Positions 1 through 8,856 of a stretch of DNA of 64,000 nt are shown in pieces. The position numbers and the translations under genes were made by a program. How positions within the stretch are numbered: position 1 is the stretch's first letter; every line of letters starts with the position of its first letter. The stretch comes from CAVRIA01 sp963721115 (GTDB taxonomy: Bacteria > Desulfobacterota > Binatia > HRBIN30 > CADEER01). The notes beneath the pieces are model-generated. The model saw nothing but the letters and a program-made list of their open reading frames with translations, was not told the DNA's origin and did no database searches. The stretch lies in NCBI GenBank assembly GCA_963721115.1, contig CAVRIA010000004.1, forward strand, positions 868,001 to 932,000, read 5' to 3'.

Positions 1-89
1 CCGATAGCTCGGCCATGGGCTGGCCGATTTCTCGCGTTTCGGCGAAATTCACGTTGACGAAGTTCTCGAGGCTGGGGTATCGGGGAGAA

Positions 90-2273
90 ATGGGTCATTC
101 GCGCACATCCGTCTTGCTCGTCCTCGTCGGCTGGCTTCTCGCCTCCTTCTCGGCCCCGGCGAGGGCCCAGATCGTGTGCGCGGGAGACTGCAGCAACGAC
201 GGGCCGGTCACGATCGATGAATTGGTCAGCATGGTCGGCATTGCGCTCGGCGCAGCGCCGCTGGCGCGCTGCATCGCGGGAGACGTCGATCACAACGGCG
301 AGATCAGCATCGACGAGATCATCGCCGCCGTCTACGTTGCCTTGAACGGTTGCCCGGCGCTCGACATCGATCCCGCCACCGAGGCGCGCTGCGATCCGAT
401 CGCCGCGCCGTGTATGCTCCCGCTCCCCAACGACTACTTCACCGTCGCGGATGCCGCGACAGCCACCGGACGCCGGTTGGCGTTGGACCCGGAGTCGCTG
501 CCGGCCAACACCGACGGGGTGCATGTCGATCCCACCGACCAGAACCGCGGCGATGGTTGGAGTCCCGGCTCGCCCTTGTTGATTCGGATCGACGGGCTCG
601 ACGCCGCACAGTCGAATCTACCGGGGCTGCCGGATGCGTCGCGTTCGCTCGACGCGGATTCGCCGATCGTGTTGGTCGATGCCACGACCGGAGAGCGCCA
701 TCCGTTCTGGGCGGAGCTCGATGCCCTCGCCGATGTGGGCGAGACGCCGCTGCTGATGATCCATCCGGCGATCAACTTCGCCGACGGCCACCGCATCGTC
801 GTCGGGCTGCGCCACCTCGTCGACGCCTCGGGCCAGCCCATCGCGCCCTCGCCGCAGTTCGTCGCCTACCGCGACGGGCAGCGGACCACCGACGCCATGT
901 TCGAAGCCCGCCGGCCTTCGATGGAGCGCATCTTCGCCGATCTCGCTGCGGCCGGCGTGCAGCGCGGCGAGCTGCAGTCGGCGTGGGACTTCACCATCGC
1001 CAGCACCCAGAGCCTGACCGGCCGCATGGTCGCGATACGCGACGACGCCTTCGCCGCCCTCGGCGACGCGGCACCGGCCTTCACCGTCGACACCACCACC
1101 GAGAATCCGAACGAGTTCGTTCGACGCCGCATCGAAGGCACATTCGAGCTGCCGCTGTACCTGACGCTCGACGGGATGCCCGGCGGGCGGCTCGTCCTCG
1201 ACGCGGCCGGGCGCCCGCAGCGGCAGCCGGGGACGTTCACGGCGCACTACACATGCAACCTTCCTCCCGCCTCGGAGAACACTCCCGCACGCATGTCGCT
1301 GTACGGCCACGGCCTGCTCGGCAGCCGCGGCGAGGTCAACGGCGATCTGACCCGAAAGATGTCCGCCAACCACGACATCGCGTACTGTGCCACGGATTGG
1401 TACGGCATGGCCGGGGAAGACGTCGGCGCTGCGATTGCGGCACTGAACGACCTCTCCCAGTTCCCGGCCATTCCCGACCGGATGCAGCAGGGGTTCCTCG
1501 CCTTCCTGTATCTGGGGCGGCTGATGAAGCATCCGCAGGGATTCAGCGCCGACGACGCCTTCCGTTTCGGCGGGCAGTCCGCGTTGAAGACCGACGAGCT
1601 CTACTTCGACGGCAACAGCCAGGGCGCCATCCTCGGCGGCGCACTCACCGCGGTCGCGCAGGACTTCACCCGCGCCGTGCTCGGCGAGGCGGGCATGAAC
1701 TACGCCGTGCTCCTCGATCGCAGCGTGGACTTCGACGAGTACCTGCAGCTCGTGCTGCAGCCCAAGTACCCGAAGCGCTACGATCGCGTCATCGGCATCG
1801 CGATGGCCCAGTTGCTGTGGGACCGCGGCGATACCGACGGTTACGCCAATCACGTCACGGCGAATCCGCTGCCCGACACGCCGGCGCACACCGTGTTGCT
1901 GCTCGGCGCCGTGGGCGACCACCAGGTCACCGAATACAGCCTGCGGGTCGAAGCCGCTACGCTCGGCGCCGCCGCCCATGTCCCCATCGCCGCCGCCGGC
2001 CGCGTGGCCGAGAGCGATCCGGGTTTCTTCCTCACCCCGATCGAGCAGTACCCGTACTCCGGCTCCGCGTACTTCCTGTGGGATACCGGCTCGCCCTCGT
2101 CGCCGGTCGGCAACGAGCCGCCGCGCGAGGGCCACGACCCGCACGACGACACGCCCAACATCCCCGCCGTGCAAGAGCTGAAGGACCAGTTCTGGCACCC
2201 AGACGGCGCCGTCGAGGACGTCTGCGGCGGCGAGCCCTGCAGCGCTCCGGTCCCGCCGGAGAACGCCGACTGA
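90..2273 (+). CDS. Secreted alpha/beta-hydrolase-like protein with N-terminal Cys-bounded EF-hand pair
   Basis: About 727 aa. I start at the ATG at 90 because it opens directly onto a signal peptide (MGHSRTSVLLVLVGW..., cleavage after ARA near residue 26); the open frame extends to 15 but the added residues look non-coding. Residues 30-88 form a 59-residue module bounded by cysteines with two Asp-rich calcium-loop motifs (each followed by IDE), dockerin/EF-hand-like. The rest resembles the bacterial virulence-factor lipase N-terminal region (about residues 100-300) followed by an alpha/beta-hydrolase-like part with a G-N-S-Q-G nucleophile elbow near residue 508. Probable role: exported esterase or lipase-like enzyme; the substrate is unknown. 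The catalytic triad is not fully assigned by eye. The same 59-residue module occurs in two other exported proteins of this window. Confidence 0.75.
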   Translation: MGHSRTSVLLVLVGWLLASFSAPARAQIVCAGDCSNDGPVTIDELVSMVGIALGAAPLARCIAGDVDHNGEISIDEIIAAVYVALNGCPALDIDPATEARCDPIAAPCMLPLPNDYFTVADAATATGRRLALDPESLPANTDGVHVDPTDQNRGDGWSPGSPLLIRIDGLDAAQSNLPGLPDASRSLDADSPIVLVDATTGERHPFWAELDALADVGETPLLMIHPAINFADGHRIVVGLRHLVDASGQPIAPSPQFVAYRDGQRTTDAMFEARRPSMERIFADLAAAGVQRGELQSAWDFTIASTQSLTGRMVAIRDDAFAALGDAAPAFTVDTTTENPNEFVRRRIEGTFELPLYLTLDGMPGGRLVLDAAGRPQRQPGTFTAHYTCNLPPASENTPARMSLYGHGLLGSRGEVNGDLTRKMSANHDIAYCATDWYGMAGEDVGAAIAALNDLSQFPAIPDRMQQGFLAFLYLGRLMKHPQGFSADDAFRFGGQSALKTDELYFDGNSQGAILGGALTAVAQDFTRAVLGEAGMNYAVLLDRSVDFDEYLQLVLQPKYPKRYDRVIGIAMAQLLWDRGDTDGYANHVTANPLPDTPAHTVLLLGAVGDHQVTEYSLRVEAATLGAAAHVPIAAAGRVAESDPGFFLTPIEQYPYSGSAYFLWDTGSPSSPVGNEPPREGHDPHDDTPNIPAVQELKDQFWHPDGAVEDVCGGEPCSAPVPPENAD

Positions 2274-2485
2274 GCGACCGGCGGCGGGGGAGGTTCGACC
2301 CGTCGGGCTTCACACCGTCGCCGACTACACCTCGATTCTGGCCCTGATCGAGTACCAGCGCGCCACATGGACGAGTGCCGACGGATCGGACGCCTCTGGG
2401 GGCCGATGGCGCCGCCGCAACGGGCGCGGTGGGGGGGTGGGAAGACACTTGACAGATCTACAACGAATGCTCCATCTGTCTGTGT

Positions 2486-2617
2486 ATGATACGTGGTCCT
2501 CGGCTCGACTGTCCGGGGGCGCTCCACCAGGTGATCGTGCGAGGCAGCGAACGGCGAAGGATCTTCCACTGCGGTGATCATCTCGTCCTTCCCGTTCGAG
2601 TTCGAGGTGTCGCATGA
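2486..2617 (+). pseudogene. Truncated REP-associated tyrosine transposase (RAYT/Y1_Tnp) N-terminus
   Basis: A 43-codon frame starts MIRGPRLDCPGALHQVIVRG and continues with a run of arginines and IFHC. This matches the conserved opening of REP-associated Y1 transposases (R-x-L-x-x-x-G-A-x-x-H-V-x-x-R-G-x-x-R-x-x-I-F). The HUH and catalytic-Tyr regions are absent; the frame ends at a TGA that overlaps the hydantoinase start. I read it as the stub left when a RAYT gene was deleted against the hydantoinase promoter region. The window also contains several dispersed palindromic repeats of the kind such enzymes mobilise. Confidence 0.6.
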
Positions 2618-4131
2618 ACGTGATCGGCGTCGACGTCGGCGGAACCAACACGGATGCCGTGCGGCTCAGGGCCGGCCGGGTCGCGGCCTGGGCGAAGGTG
2701 CCAACCACGGCCGATGTCGTGGGCGGCCTGCTGGCGGCGCTTGCCGAGGTGCGCGGGACGGAGCCGATCGATCGTGTTCACGTCGGCACGACGGCGTTCA
2801 CCAACGCACTGGTCGAGCGCCGCCACCTCGAGACCGTGGCGGCGATTCGTGTCGGCGCGCCGGTATCGGAGTCGCTGCCTCCGATGATCGACTGGCCGCG
2901 AGATCTGCGCGCGGCCGTCGCCAACCCGGTGTTCTTCGTGCGCGGCGGCCGGGAGTACGACGGCCGTCCGATCCGGCCTCTCGACCGCGGGGAGATCGAG
3001 CGGGCCGGCACGGCGCTGGCGTCCTCGGGAATCGGCCAGGCCGCCGTCACGGCGGTGTTCGGGACCTCGTACCCCGAGGACGAGCTGTGCGTGGCCGACT
3101 GGCTGCGCGCGGTTCATCCGGGCCTGGGCGTCTCGCTCTCGCATCGAATCGGCCGTTTCGGCATCCTCGAGCGCGAGAACGCGACGTTGCTGAACGCGAT
3201 GTTGCATGCCGTCGCGACACGTACCGTGGCGGCATATCGCGCCGCTGTTCCGGCCGCGCTATTCATCAGCCAGAATGACGGCACGGTGATGCGCGGCGAG
3301 CAGGCGGCGGAGCTGCCGGTGTTCACGGTCGCGTCGGGGCCGACGAACAGCCTGCGCGGGGCGGCGATGCTGACCGGGCTTTCGGACGCCATCGTGTTCG
3401 ACGTCGGCGGCACGACGACCGACGCGGGCGTCCTCCGCGGCGGCTATCCTCAGCTCGCCGGCCTCGACCTCGCCGTGGCCGGCGTGCGCACCAACTTCCG
3501 CATGCCCGACCTGTGCTCGGTCGGCATCGGCGGCGGCAGCCTGGTAGACGCAGCCAGCGGCGCGGTCGGGCCCAGGAGCGTCGGCTTCCGGCTCGCCGAA
3601 GAGGCGATCGTCTTCGGCGGCAGCACCCTCACGCTCACCGACGTGGCCGTGGCGGCGGGCCGGGTCGAGATCGGCTCTCGGGAGCGCGCGCGCGATGTCG
3701 ATGCCGGCCTGATCGCGCGCGTCGATGAACATCTACGGGCGCGGTTGTCCCGCCTGCTCGAGAGCTTCGATCGGACCGGGTCCCGGCTGCCGGTGGTGCT
3801 GGTGGGCGGCGGCGCGGCGCTCGTCGCGCACGTCTTCACGGAGCTGGGTCGCGACGTCGTCGCGCCTGACTACGCGAGCGTCGCCAACGCCTACGGCGCG
3901 GCGATCGCCCAGGTGGGCGGCGAGGTAGACCTGACGTTCTCGCTGGCGACGATCACCCGCGCCGAGGCGCTCGCTCGGGCCGAGCGTGAGGCGCACCGGC
4001 GAGCCGTCGAGGCGGGTGCACGGCCCGGCTCGATCCGCACCGTGGAGCTGGAGGACGCGGCGTTGACCTACCTCGCTTCCGACGCGCTGCGCGTACGTGC
4101 CAAGGCCGTCGGCGATCTGGGTGCGCCATGA
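2614..4131 (+). CDS. Hydantoinase/oxoprolinase (HyuA-like) family protein, short form
   Basis: 505 aa, cytoplasmic. The ASKHA-type phosphate-binding motif DVGGTNTD lies at residues 6-13 and a second DVGGTTTD at about 260, the two signatures of the hydantoinase A/oxoprolinase fold, which performs ATP-dependent opening of five-membered cyclic amides such as hydantoins or 5-oxoproline. A third glycine-rich segment (LVGGGAALVAHVF) is near residue 395. It is shorter than the roughly 700-aa N-methylhydantoinase A proteins and matches the short form usually found beside DUF917. Its stop overlaps the next gene's start (ATGA at 4128), so the two are translationally coupled. The exact substrate cannot be read from sequence. 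Confidence 0.88.
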   Translation: MNVIGVDVGGTNTDAVRLRAGRVAAWAKVPTTADVVGGLLAALAEVRGTEPIDRVHVGTTAFTNALVERRHLETVAAIRVGAPVSESLPPMIDWPRDLRAAVANPVFFVRGGREYDGRPIRPLDRGEIERAGTALASSGIGQAAVTAVFGTSYPEDELCVADWLRAVHPGLGVSLSHRIGRFGILERENATLLNAMLHAVATRTVAAYRAAVPAALFISQNDGTVMRGEQAAELPVFTVASGPTNSLRGAAMLTGLSDAIVFDVGGTTTDAGVLRGGYPQLAGLDLAVAGVRTNFRMPDLCSVGIGGGSLVDAASGAVGPRSVGFRLAEEAIVFGGSTLTLTDVAVAAGRVEIGSRERARDVDAGLIARVDEHLRARLSRLLESFDRTGSRLPVVLVGGGAALVAHVFTELGRDVVAPDYASVANAYGAAIAQVGGEVDLTFSLATITRAEALARAEREAHRRAVEAGARPGSIRTVELEDAALTYLASDALRVRAKAVGDLGAP

Positions 4132-5285
4132 GCTTCGAGATCACGCCGGCGGACGTTCCCGCGCTCGCCCTCGGCTCGAGCGTGCTGGCATGCGGTGGCG
4201 GAGGAAGCCCATACTACGGGGGGCTCGTTGCCCAGGATCTGCTCGAGCGTCATGGCGCCGTGCGCGTGATCGATCTCGACGAGATGGCGGCCGACAGGCT
4301 CACCGTCAGCGCCGGGATCATGGGCGCGCCGCTGGTGGGCATCGAGAAGCCGCCCAGCCTGCGCGCTCTCGGCGCGGGATTCGAAGCGGTGCGGCGGTCG
4401 TTGGGCGACCGCATCGCCGCGTTCGTGGCCGTCGAGGTCGGCGGGACACAATCGATGCTGCCCCTGCTGCTCGCCGCCCTCAACCGGCTGCCGCTCGTGG
4501 ACGGCGACGGAATGGGGCGCGCTTTCCCCGAGGCCCAGATGTGCACGTTTCTCATCTACGGTATGCGGCCCGGGTTGCCGTTCGCAATGAGCGACGATCA
4601 CGGGCTGCTCTGGCGCCTCGGCTCGTTGCCGTTCGGGATTCCGGGCGCCTCCTTCGGTGGAACCGGACGGCTGGGACGGTTCGTCGGCGTCGCTCTCGAG
4701 CGCGTTTTCCGGCGCTACTGCGCGCGCAAGGGAGGATGGATCTACTTCACCGCCACGTTCGACCACCCCTCGTTGACGAGAACCCTCGTACGAGGCTCCA
4801 TGAGGCTCGCCCTCGATCTCGGGCGCGCGGTCGAGAAGGCGAGGACGGGCAATGCCGATGCCTTCGAGAAAGTTCTCGGCGCGGCGGGCGGCAAGCGGCT
4901 CTTTCGCGGCAAGATCGTCGATCTCGAACGGCGCTTTCGCGGCGCGCACGACTGGGGTGCGCTGCGGATCGAGGGGATCGACACGGATCGCGGCCGGCGC
5001 GCGTGCATCGACTTCAAGAACGAGTACCTGATCCTTCGCATCGACGAAGAGGTCGTGCTCACCGTTCCCGACCTGATCACCCTCGTCGAGACGGAGAGCC
5101 GCGTACCGGTCACCACCGAGGTCGTTCGGCCCGGGCTGCGGGTAGACATTCTCGGCCTGCCCAGCACCCCGCTGTACAACACCGCGGAGGCGCTACGCGT
5201 CGTCGGGCCGCGAGCGTTCGGTTACGAGATGCCGTTCGTGTCGCTGAGTCGAACGCGGAGTGAAGCCGACAGACGGATCCCGTGA
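4128..5285 (+). CDS. DUF917 domain protein (partner of HyuA-like protein)
   Basis: 385 aa. The N-terminus has the DUF917 hallmark of a hydrophobic helix leading into a glycine run (ACGGGGSPYYGG, residues about 23-34). DUF917 proteins are typically encoded with hydantoinase/oxoprolinase proteins, and related members act on S-methyl thiohydantoin or similar heterocycles. The ATGA overlap with the upstream gene supports joint action on one substrate. There is no signal peptide, so it is cytoplasmic. The pair ends here; the next gene runs toward it on the opposite strand. Confidence 0.85.
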   Translation: MSFEITPADVPALALGSSVLACGGGGSPYYGGLVAQDLLERHGAVRVIDLDEMAADRLTVSAGIMGAPLVGIEKPPSLRALGAGFEAVRRSLGDRIAAFVAVEVGGTQSMLPLLLAALNRLPLVDGDGMGRAFPEAQMCTFLIYGMRPGLPFAMSDDHGLLWRLGSLPFGIPGASFGGTGRLGRFVGVALERVFRRYCARKGGWIYFTATFDHPSLTRTLVRGSMRLALDLGRAVEKARTGNADAFEKVLGAAGGKRLFRGKIVDLERRFRGAHDWGALRIEGIDTDRGRRACIDFKNEYLILRIDEEVVLTVPDLITLVETESRVPVTTEVVRPGLRVDILGLPSTPLYNTAEALRVVGPRAFGYEMPFVSLSRTRSEADRRIP

Positions 5286-5416
5286 CGGAGGTCACCCGAA
5301 CGCCGCGGCGCGGCCCTCGCGGCATTTGCACCGTTCACCCAGGGCGCAGAAACTGACAACCTGACTCGTCCCTTGCAGGTCTTCTCTTCGAAGCTCGGAC
5401 TTCGAACGCCGCGAGA

Positions 5417-6475
5417 TTACCGACTTGGACCTGCTGCGCGCCGTCTCCCCGACGGCATTCCCGGGGGGAGTAGGTCCAGTAGGCTTGCAACGAGACGGCC
5501 GCCGCCGGCCCGGTCGATGAGCGGCGCGACGATCGGCTCGATTCCCAAGCGGGCGACGGCTTCACCATCGGCCGCGTCGGCTTCGTCGAGTACGTAGGCG
5601 TCGATGAGCCCGGCGTAGTACCGGGCGATCGCCACCGGGTCGTGCTCGATGCCAACCGCAGAAAGGAGCGCGGCTCGTGCCGCCGCGCGCCGCGCGTCAC
5701 GATCGTTCGTCAACGGGCGGCGGCGTGTGACCGGGCTCAAGGCGACGGTCGGATGGCGACGCGCGCGAATCAAGTCGGCAACCCCGGGCAGTGCCAGGGT
5801 CGGACCGATGGAGGCCACGGGGCTGGAAGCGGCAATGATCAACAACGATGCCTCCCCGATGGCTCGCCGCACCTCGGGGGTCGCGCGGGCGTCTGCGATG
5901 CCGCGGTATTCGATCTTCGACACCGGCGGGCTCGCTTGCTCTCGCACCAGCCATTCTTGCCAAGCCAGCACTCCCTGCGACGTATGCACACGGGTTCGCA
6001 GCCGATCGTCGCTTGCCGGCAGGGCGCGCGCCTCGACTCCCAGGCCGTGCGCCAGCCGGGCTGTCGCAGCGGTGAGCGAGTGGCCCGCACGCAGCATGAC
6101 ATCGCGCGCCACATGCGTCTCGCGATCTCGGCAGCCGACGTGAAACCATTCGCTTCCGGGCGCGGTGGGGAACACGTCGCCGCGGACACCCCAACCTCTT
6201 TCTTCATCGAAGACACCGCCGAGCGCGTAAACCACGGCGTCGGTGTCGGGACACACGAGCAGGCCGCCGGCTTCGCAGTCGTCGCCGACGTTGGTCACGA
6301 AACAGCACTGGCTCTCCAGCCCGACGGCTTGCAGCACGAGCGCCAGACGGGCGCCGCCCAGTCCACCGCTCACGACCGTAATGGATGGCGCCGAAGGTGT
6401 CGGTTGGCTCGGCATGAACGGATCGCGGGGTCCGGCGGATGGCCGATCGAGAGGATGCGGCTCAAGCGTCGTCAT
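5417..6475 (-). CDS. cofD: CofD-like 2-phospho-L-lactate transferase (coenzyme F420 biosynthesis)
   Basis: Up to 352 aa; an internal ATG at 6415 (MPSQPTPSAP) is an alternative start. The N-terminus carries the CofD glycine motif SGGLGGARLALVLQ followed by TNVGDD and an aspartate-rich CPDTD segment, then GWGVRGD, the active-site strip of the family. CofD joins a phospho(enol)lactyl group to the deazaflavin Fo to give F420-0. It is the last gene of a minus-strand catabolic-looking operon and overlaps the end of the TetR gene by about 14 bases, so it is co-transcribed. That position implies an F420-dependent step or shared induction, which is inference. No other F420 gene lies in the window. Confidence 0.85.
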   Translation of the reverse strand: MTTLEPHPLDRPSAGPRDPFMPSQPTPSAPSITVVSGGLGGARLALVLQAVGLESQCCFVTNVGDDCEAGGLLVCPDTDAVVYALGGVFDEERGWGVRGDVFPTAPGSEWFHVGCRDRETHVARDVMLRAGHSLTAATARLAHGLGVEARALPASDDRLRTRVHTSQGVLAWQEWLVREQASPPVSKIEYRGIADARATPEVRRAIGEASLLIIAASSPVASIGPTLALPGVADLIRARRHPTVALSPVTRRRPLTNDRDARRAAARAALLSAVGIEHDPVAIARYYAGLIDAYVLDEADAADGEAVARLGIEPIVAPLIDRAGGGRLVASLLDLLPPGMPSGRRRAAGPSR

Positions 6476-7208
6476 CGCCCAGAGATCTGCCGCTCAGACG
6501 CTCGATCCCACCCAACATGAGCCGAGTGACGAACTCGGTGGTGCCCTCCACATCGAATGGCTCGCGATCGAGCATGTGCAACCCGAGCTCGGCCGCAAGC
6601 GCCACCGCCGCCCGCGCCAAGCGCTCGATGTCGAGGTGCGGGAGGATCCCTTCCCGCTCCTTGGCGCGCAGATCGGCGATCAACTCCTCCACGGCCGGTT
6701 CGAGAATCGTGCCTGTTCGCAGCAAGCTCATCTCGCCGGCATTGCGTGCCATCATCTCGATGAGCGTCTTCTCCTCGGCGTAGAGAGAGAAACAGGTCAG
6801 GAACGACGAACGCAGCAGCTCTTCCGTGCTGCGAGCTTCCATGCGGGTCTCGTGCACGCGTGCCCGTACGCGTTGCGTGAACTCCTCGATGATTGCTTGC
6901 AGCACCGATTGCTTGTCGGAGAAGTAGTTGTAGAACGTGCCGGACGCCAAGTGCGTGCGCCGGACGATGTCGCGAATAGTCGCGGCGCCGTATCCCAGCT
7001 CGCTGAACACCTCGCGCCCCGCCGCCAAGATGGCGCTGCGATTGCGCAGGGCGTTGCGTTCGCGTTTGCGGAGCGGCGTGGCGGCCGTGTCGCTCGCGGC
7101 GCCGGCGGCTTCGTGCACCCGCGCCTCTCGAAGCCGTCGAAAGGTGGGCGAGCGCGGCGCGCGAAGCTGCCGCTTGCTCGGCTTCGATCCGGCACGCGGC
7201 GTGCTCAT
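6462..7208 (-). CDS. TetR/AcrR-family transcriptional regulator
   Basis: 248 aa. After an unusually long basic N-terminal extension (about 50 residues) comes a TetR helix-turn-helix (RSAILAAGREVFSELGYGAA followed by TIRDIVRRTHLASGTFYNYF) at roughly residues 57-100, then an all-helical ligand domain. Its ATG overlaps the stop of the acyl-CoA ligase gene (ATGA at 7205-7208), making it part of the operon. The two 24-bp palindromes at 12193 and 12247 in front of the first gene are the obvious candidate operators, so it probably autoregulates the operon and responds to an acyl-CoA or the pathway substrate. The ligand is unknown. Confidence 0.9.
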   Translation of the reverse strand: MSTPRAGSKPSKRQLRAPRSPTFRRLREARVHEAAGAASDTAATPLRKRERNALRNRSAILAAGREVFSELGYGAATIRDIVRRTHLASGTFYNYFSDKQSVLQAIIEEFTQRVRARVHETRMEARSTEELLRSSFLTCFSLYAEEKTLIEMMARNAGEMSLLRTGTILEPAVEELIADLRAKEREGILPHLDIERLARAAVALAAELGLHMLDREPFDVEGTTEFVTRLMLGGIERLSGRSLGDDDA

Positions 7209-8824
7209 GCGGCGCTCCCGTCCTTGAACACGCCGGCGGCGTCGGTTGCGAACGCCGCGTAGAGGAAGCGCTCCTGCGGTTTCTCGGAGGCGGTCTTCGG
7301 AATCTCGTCGACGACCTGAATGTACGAAGGCACGAAGTTGGGCTCGAGCGACTGGCGGCACGCCGCCAGCAAGGCCTGCGGATCGAAGGTGTCGCGATTC
7401 ACCGGCACCACGGCCGCGACCGCGTCCTTTTCGCCGGGCGCGCCCGAAGCGGCGGGAACGCCGTAGACGAAGACGTCGCTCACGGAAGGATGCTCGGCGA
7501 TGGCTTTCTCGACGAACCCAGGGTTGATGAAGTCGCCGTTGTGGCGGATGCCGCCGCCCTTGCGGAAGTCGAAGAAGAACCAGCCATTCTCGTCGGTATG
7601 GCCGATGTCGCCGCTGCGCAGCCAGCCGCCGCGTGTTTTTTCCGCCGAGGCCTTCTCGTCTCCGTAGTATTCGACGCTGGCCTCGGCGCCGATCGGTCGC
7701 GAACAGATCTCGCCCAGCAGGCCCGGAGGGCATTCGTGATCCTCGTCGTCGAGGATCTTCATCTCCGACCCAGCCACCGCTTTGCCGAACGAGCCGATGG
7801 GTCCCTCGCCGATCGGTTTCATGGCCATGCCGCCTTCGACGGCAGCGTACCATTCGAGAATGCGCACGTCGAAGCGCTTCTCGAAGGCCTCCCAGATTCC
7901 CGCCGGCATGCCGGCGCTGGTGACGAAGCGCACCGGATTGTCGGCGTCATCCGGGCGCCGCGGCTCGCTGTAGATCGCCGTCGCCATGCCACCGAGGAGT
8001 GAGAACACCGTGCAGCCGTGATGCCGGCATACGTCCCACAAGCGCGACTTGGTGAACTTGCGGCTGAAAACGGCGCCTAGCTCCATCATCAACGACGGCG
8101 CCAGAGTCACGGCCTGGGCGTTGCCGTGTGTCAGCGACAGGCCGGTGTACGGACGGTCGTCGGACGTGTATCCGGCCAGCACGCCGAGCATCGCCATGAC
8201 GCCGATGCGCTCGTTGGGAAAGACGACGCCCTTGGGGTCGCCGGTGGTCCCCGACGTGTAGACGATCTGCAGGGGATCGGCACCCGACTGCAAGCGGATG
8301 TCCATCGGCTCGGCAGGCCGGGCCAGTACGGCGCGCAGCGAATCGGTCGCAGGGGAGGACGCCGCGGCGGCGGGCATCCCTTCACCGGTCTCGAGAGCGA
8401 GTGTCCAACGCAGATCGGGGCACTGGCCGCGCACCGGCCCGACGTAGCCGAGACAATAGTCGGCGCAGACGATGCCGCGACAGCCGGCGTTGCGCAGCAT
8501 GAAGGCGAGCTTGTCGCCGCGCGTGCGCGGATCGAGAGGCACGATCACGCAACCGGTGATCGAGGCGGCGATCATGGTCTCCACGTACTCGGGGTGATTG
8601 CGCATCATCAGGGCGAAGCGATCGCCGCGCTGCATCCCGTAGGCGACCAGGGCGGCGGCGATGCGGTCCGCATTGCGCGACAAGTCGGCGTAGGTGCGAA
8701 CTTCATCGGGCGTCGCCTCGTCGTCGAGGCTGAGGTGCTCGAAGGTCAGGACCGCAAAATCCGGCCGACGGGCGGCCTTCTCGCGGATGAGGTCGGCGAG
8801 AATCATCGGGCTCGGCTGGCGCAT
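7205..8824 (-). CDS. AMP-dependent acyl-CoA synthetase/ligase
   Basis: 539 aa. The ATG at 8824 has a strong ribosome site (GAGGAGGG) six bases upstream. The adenylate-forming P-loop IVYTSGTTGDPKGV is near residue 190, followed by typical A5/A7 core features (WYAAVEGG; LRSGDIGHTDENGWFFFDFR) and the C-terminal Lys-bearing segment near IPKTASEKPQER. It should activate a carboxylic acid to its CoA thioester through an acyl-AMP. It lies between thiolase and TetR in an operon with an acyl-CoA dehydrogenase, so it probably feeds a beta-oxidation-type route; the substrate cannot be read, but the C-terminal fold resembles crotonobetaine/long-chain-type ligases. Confidence 0.9.
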   Translation of the reverse strand: MRQPSPMILADLIREKAARRPDFAVLTFEHLSLDDEATPDEVRTYADLSRNADRIAAALVAYGMQRGDRFALMMRNHPEYVETMIAASITGCVIVPLDPRTRGDKLAFMLRNAGCRGIVCADYCLGYVGPVRGQCPDLRWTLALETGEGMPAAAASSPATDSLRAVLARPAEPMDIRLQSGADPLQIVYTSGTTGDPKGVVFPNERIGVMAMLGVLAGYTSDDRPYTGLSLTHGNAQAVTLAPSLMMELGAVFSRKFTKSRLWDVCRHHGCTVFSLLGGMATAIYSEPRRPDDADNPVRFVTSAGMPAGIWEAFEKRFDVRILEWYAAVEGGMAMKPIGEGPIGSFGKAVAGSEMKILDDEDHECPPGLLGEICSRPIGAEASVEYYGDEKASAEKTRGGWLRSGDIGHTDENGWFFFDFRKGGGIRHNGDFINPGFVEKAIAEHPSVSDVFVYGVPAASGAPGEKDAVAAVVPVNRDTFDPQALLAACRQSLEPNFVPSYIQVVDEIPKTASEKPQERFLYAAFATDAAGVFKDGSAA

Positions 8825-8856
8825 GGTTCGCCCTCCTCGTCGGGATGCTGCTGAAA

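Noticed and set aside
618..2198. Long antisense open frame opposite the secreted hydrolase gene
   Set aside because: Arg/Gly/Val-rich translation without domains; it is the usual GC-rich shadow of the real gene. Many similar frames elsewhere were left out for the same reason.
2449..2490. TTGACA and TATGAT as a promoter in front of the RAYT stub/hydantoinase gene
   Set aside because: Both boxes are good, but they are 30 bp apart, far from the 16-18 bp needed.
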